A DNA stretch of 64,000 nt from Melieria omissa (Eukaryota > Arthropoda > Insecta > Diptera > Ulidiidae), in assembly GCA_963971225.1 (NCBI GenBank), contig OZ020268.1, positions 54,993,900 through 55,057,899 on the forward strand, given 5' to 3'. Numbering within the stretch: the stretch's first letter is position 1; each line of letters begins with the position of its first letter. Position numbers and translations under genes: made by a program. This document shows, piece after piece, positions 60,012 to 64,000 of this stretch. Below the pieces are notes generated by a model, which saw only the letters and a list, made by a program, of their open reading frames with translations, made no database searches and was not told where the DNA came from.

Positions 60012-60142
60012 CCCATCACTGCCGAATGGGTATTTAAATACCCAAGAAATTGACTCATTGAGTCAGAGTTGGCATTTAAACAAGAAGCATTAAATATGAA
60101 TCACTAAATTATTTTAAATTAATAACTCCAGCCATTAATGGG
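60012..60142. mobile_element. Small candidate TTAA-type MITE, TIR CCCAT(C/T)A
   Basis: A 131-bp element starting CCCATCACTGCC and ending, when inverted, CCCATTAATGGC. It is flanked on the right by TTAA (60143-60146) and on the left by a decayed ATAA. It contains a perfect 16-bp palindrome GGGTATTTAAATACCC at 60028-60043. Short ends and one imperfect flank limit confidence. Confidence 0.5.
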
Positions 60143-60148
60143 TTAATC

Positions 60149-60684
60149 CCACACACACACACACACATCATGATGAGCATTCTAGCGACCTTGACTATAC
60201 TTTTTGCAGCTCTATAGAAGCTTCTAAAAACACACACAAAAAATACCCTAAAACAACAACAAAGCGCAGACTTAATACGACAAACTGAAAATGAAATTAA
60301 TTACGCCAATTTGTATTTTGTGCGCTGTGTGCGTCTTTGACTCTCGACGAGTGTTTCATGTATGTTTCTATTCTTTTATATTTTTGCTCAAATTTGGCCA
60401 TTTTATGTGAATTAAAAACAAACAACAGACAACGCCAGAACGCTATCGCCTTACACTTTAGAGTCAGGAAAACACAAGCAACCAACCACTACAACAACAA
60501 ATGCCACAACCAAACGAAACTCATTAAACGCATGCAAAGCGTCGCCATTCGCTCGTCGCACTTGGAACATGTGGTGCGCAACGATAACGCAAAAAAAACT
60601 GGAAACATCAACTTGTCGGTTTGGCTAACAAAAGTCAAATTGAAAAAATTGTGTATTTAAAAAACTGCCATAGAAACGCATAGC
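60149..60684. other. Non-coding
   Basis: (CA)n at 60149-60167, then CAA-rich unique sequence. Frames at 60297-60660 have no domain. Confidence 0.5.
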
Positions 60685-60704
60685 TGCCCTGCTCGAGCAG
60701 GGCA
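60685..60704. repeat. Perfect 20-bp palindrome
   Basis: GCCCTGCTCGAGCAGGGC with a matching T/A pair outside it is a perfect, GC-rich palindrome in AT-rich DNA. No TTAA or TA flanks or other element features surround it. Confidence 0.95.
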
Positions 60705-62285
60705 AAATGTTTCATTTTCCGCTACAATTAAGAGGTAAAATTAAATACATAATTGCAGATTTGAACTATGCTATGAAATACAGACACCCACAAATATATG
60801 AAAATACAAATTATAAAACGTAAAAAAGAAAATTTATACACCGAAACTCTATTCAAGGTCCTTGAAAATTGCTAATAAATTATGGAAAAATCTTTAAACG
60901 GAGCGCCGATAGAACTGAGTATTGTTGAAGAATGAGAAGAAAGAGAAGGAAAGAAAATACTGCAATTATTTATTGGCACTTTTGGCATTCTGCTGGCAAA
61001 CCATATGGAGACGACAACGTCTGATTGCTTAAAGCAACCCAGTGAAAAATTTCAGAAGCTTTAAGTTTTCAAGGTAATTTCAAAGATTTTTTTTTTATTA
61101 TTTGCGGTTGTGCAATGATGAAGATATGGACACCAAATGAAAGAGGAAAAGTGTCGCCTTTTAACTAAAATTTCTATTTTGAACTTTCAGGATCAACATT
61201 TATCAGTAAGTTAAGGACAAAAATACATGTTTTAAATCTCAGTTTCTAGTATCATAACTATGAACTTTATTCTTCTATCTTTATTGGTTTAGAATAAAGC
61301 GAATATGTTTCTATTCATAAGCAAGAATTAAGTACGGATGTTGTAATAACATCCTACATCCAGCTACAGCAAGTGCAAGGAGGTCCTTGAGAGCACCGAT
61401 TATGTCCCATCATCTCTGAAACTAGTTTCTGAACTTTTTCAGTACTCGAACAGATCTCAAAGCAAGACATCAAACCTCTTTACCTAGTAAATCACTACTT
61501 CAACCACACAGAAACAGAACTTCAACTAGCAGACCCAATGGGGTTTTCTACTGGCAGCCAGTATAACCTAACCAAACCAAAGCTGGAGTGGCAAACGTAC
61601 TTTGGTAGCTCACATAATCACAGAAAGATGTGTCAAAAATTAAATTATGGTGCCGAAAAGTTTCAAAGGGCTCAGAGCCAAAAATAATAGCAAAGTGTTC
61701 CTCATGATTCGATGAACATAGAACATTATCATTTAAAAGTTATATAGTGAAAAATGATTGTGTTTTTCTGGCATCTTTGAATGCAGTTTTTTTGTTTGCT
61801 TTTTAATTGTACTAAGTAAATGTTGTAAAATTTATCAACATTTTCATTTGAATTTCATGTGTTTTTATTAGACGATTACCGCATCCACATGAATCATGAA
61901 CTGTAACATGTGGTATAAGTTGTTAGAGATCAACAATGTCGCATAGCGAATCATCATTCGTTGGCTGTGCTCATTTGGTCATGTTGTGCGAATAGATAAT
62001 GAAATATCAGCGTGAAGAAAAGAGTGTTCAATGTGGAAGTTGGTGTAAGGTGATGCAGGAAAAGACTGTAATCTTTTGCATTTAATTTTCAAGTGTAATT
62101 AAATCGGAGCAAAGACTAATATGAATTTATTTTAATTAAGGTTAAATCAATTCACATTGAAATCTTATATGAATTAATAAATAATTTTAATTAATTAAAG
62201 TGAAATCATTTCACATTGAAATTTAATATGAATTAGTTTTACATTCAAACGCAACGAAAGTTGCAGTAGTGTGTGATGTGTGTGA
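60705..62285. other. Non-coding
   Basis: Mixed sequence. 61370-61570 ends CAGTATAACCTAACCAAACC, again resembling a non-LTR 3' tail but without a readable domain. A short AATTAATT-type duplication lies at 62150-62250 (GAAATCATTTCACATTGAAAT-like words occur twice). Confidence 0.4.
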
Positions 62286-62620
62286 TCTGAAGGGTGGTCT
62301 GAAAATTTTTCGATCTAACAAAGATACAAGACTTTTTTTTCTTAAATTTTCCTTTTTTGTTTTCTACATAGTTTTCTTGTAAGTCTACAAACATCTCACA
62401 GCAATGCAAATTTTTATTTCATAGCTTTCTTATGCCAAAATCTTGATTCAATATGAGACAGACATGCTCTTTAAAAATATTTATAACATCTGCTTGATTT
62501 CTCACCTTAATTCGGCGGTTGTCTAGCACCATTTGGCGAACTTGAGCAATGTTATTCTCAGTGGTTGCACTTCTGGAATGTTCTGAGCGTTTATTGTCTT
62601 GTCAAATTTTCATTTAGCTG
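62286..62620 (-). pseudogene. Relic of a mariner transposase N-terminal (helix-turn-helix) region
   Basis: Read on the minus strand from about 62585 to 62445, the conceptual product contains SRSATTENNIAQVRQMVLDN, then RRIKVRNQADVI, NIFKEHV and ILNQDFGIRKL. This follows the mariner N-terminal pattern of NI-x-x-VR, DRR-x-x-VREIA, SV-x-x-IL-x-x-LG-x-x-K. It lacks the catalytic part and is frameshifted. The word GGGTGGTCTGAAAATTTTTC at 62293-62312 may be a remnant terminal repeat. Confidence 0.6.
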
Positions 62621-62659
62621 CTCAAAAATTCACGGGAATAAATTATTTTGCAAGCTGTA

Positions 62660-62890
62660 TGAGTAGTTTAAGGGCAAGAAAACAACTTTCAGCGCCTACG
62701 CTGGCTTCATCATGTCGCAGGACAATTAAGCTCCGCCGAAAAAGGTGTTCGACGCTGTAGTTGGAGGTCGACGCTGAAGAGGGATACCCTGTTTTTGGTC
62801 GAAGAACCAAGTTGAGGACGTCCTACCATCTCTTGGTGAGAACTTTTGCTGTTATTATGGCCAGTTAAGTAAGTTTAAGTAAGTAAATGA
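62660..62890 (+). pseudogene. Possible relic of a non-LTR retrotransposon 3' end
   Basis: In shifting plus-strand frames one can read QRLRWLHHVA and KKVFDAVVGGRR. These resemble the RLRWLGHV...KK.....GKRKRGRP tail found after the reverse transcriptase of RTE/CR1-like elements. The sequence then ends in TAAGTAAGTTTAAGTAAGTAAA, a simple tail as expected of such elements. Two frame changes are needed, so the call is weak. Confidence 0.35.
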
Positions 62891-62899
62891 TGGTGAAGA

Positions 62900-64000
62900 A
62901 TCTTTATACAAAACGTTCAACTCGTAAACACAAATTAAAATTTTCATTTCATATTTTTTAATTTTCAAACCACAACGTTGCATTCAAAAAATGCAATTTA
63001 TATATCTTTATAATTTTATTAAACATTTTTTCAACAAGTTATTCAATTCAATTCATGTGAATATTTATAGTTTGATATTTTTTATATTTTTCCTATAATT
63101 TTTTTTAATATTTTTATGTTTCTAAAAAGTTTTATAAATTTATTAATTAAATTAATGTCAATATATATGTTTTGCTATTAAAATTTTTATTTTAATATAT
63201 TAACAAATTCTATTCATACCAATATTTATGTTTTCATAATTTGGAGATCTTTATTTTAATATTCGAATTTAATGCAAATATATTTTAATATTCAAATTTT
63301 TCTAAATATTTTTAAAATTTTATCATAGGAATTCAATTCAATTTTTATGTATTATATTTGATAGTTTTCTTATATATTTTTCAATATTTTTAAAATTTTC
63401 TAAATATTTTTACAAATTTATTAATTCAATAGATGTGAATATTTATAGTTTGATATTTTTTTATTTTTCCTATATATTTTTTATGTTTTATGTGGGTATT
63501 GAACGAGGGGCATGGCACAACCCATAGAACCCAAATTTTTAATGTGGAATATCTTCGGAAAAATAAGTTGGAAAGTTTTGAAGTTTTGTATACCATCGTC
63601 CCATAGATGTGTCATTCTACTGGGAAAATTTTATGGGCGTTGAACAAGGGGCGGCATATTCTTTGTGACTGAAATTTTCCGCGTAACTTTGGAACTGAAA
63701 GTCGCATATCAATGAAACCGGGTCACATCCTTCGACTGGAGGAATGGATTAGGCATTACATAAAAGAGGCGTGGCATCGTCCATAGAGTGTAGTATGAAG
63801 AAACTTGATTCATTGGGCCCATTGACTTCAAGCAGGTCCCTACTAGTAGTTTTATAAATTGGTCAACTCACTTCATGTCAATACTTATATTTTGATATTT
63901 TCCTTATATATTTTTTAATGCTTTTATAATTTTTCTAAATATTTTCAACACGTTCAACAGCATTCAACTCGTAAAGTCATATTCAAATTTTAATTTGATA
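62900..64000. repeat. AT-rich tandem array with a GC-richer insert
   Basis: ATGTGAATATTTATAGTTTGATATTTTT occurs at about 63054 and 63433, with variants near 63155, 63210 and 63876. It is set in ATATTTTTAAAATTTTCTAA-like sequence. Between 63490 and 63845 lies unrelated GC-richer DNA. It has three diverged copies of a word like TGGGCGTTGAACAAGGGGCG plus GGCA...CCATAGA, at about 63492, 63633 and 63749. No family is recognised for the insert. Confidence 0.55.

Overview
The window reads as nuclear DNA of a higher fly (Diptera). It has one split gene with a fly-style start context, long AT-rich introns, abundant CAA/TTG and CA microsatellites, a eukaryotic tRNA-His gene and many mariner, Tc1 and piggyBac-type relics. 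The large 10.6-kb intron and heavy load of small transposons suggest a fly genome bigger than that of Drosophila melanogaster, for example a tephritid fruit fly. That placement is inference. I see no bacterial, viral or organellar genes.

Layout. 1-26 kb is non-coding. It holds a possible TA-flanked MITE (1304-1674), several unrelated local tandem arrays, two long purine-rich minisatellite tracts (about 3.96-5.75 and 7.1-8.08 kb), a non-LTR retrotransposon tail relic (about 19.58 kb), a GTTGAAAGG-type minisatellite (21.5-22.45 kb) and two TTAA-flanked MITEs (24657-24893, 25170-25416). From about 26.15 to 41 kb or beyond lies the one clear protein gene, the bZIP factor Atf3. Its coding exons are 26831-27052, 28044-28133 and 38704-40158, all joined in phase 0, giving 588 residues. 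Intron 2 carries a MITE, an ACAGACAT minisatellite, a nested transposon, a mariner relic and a tandem array close to the 3' splice site. A long AT- and CAA-rich 3' flank follows.

46-48.4 kb is a third purine-rich minisatellite field. 50-55.2 kb is a patchwork of another TTAA-flanked MITE, diverged tandem duplications and a mariner relic. A complete tRNA-His(GTG) gene with a Pol III terminator lies at 56026-56097. 57.6-59.2 kb holds a non-autonomous Tc1-like element with 57-bp inverted repeats and a second copy of the nested transposon from intron 2. The last 4 kb holds a small MITE, a perfect 20-bp palindrome, relics of a mariner and a non-LTR element, and AT-rich tandem repeats.

The most notable pattern is the number of short elements flanked by TTAA or near-TTAA, with at least five distinct terminal sequences, most starting CC or CCCT. 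A pair of nested-element copies shares the same internal insertion, and about a dozen unrelated tandem arrays have unit lengths of roughly 65-225 bp. Only Atf3 and the tRNA appear to be functional genes. The other long open frames come from low-complexity DNA or are shadows of exon 3.
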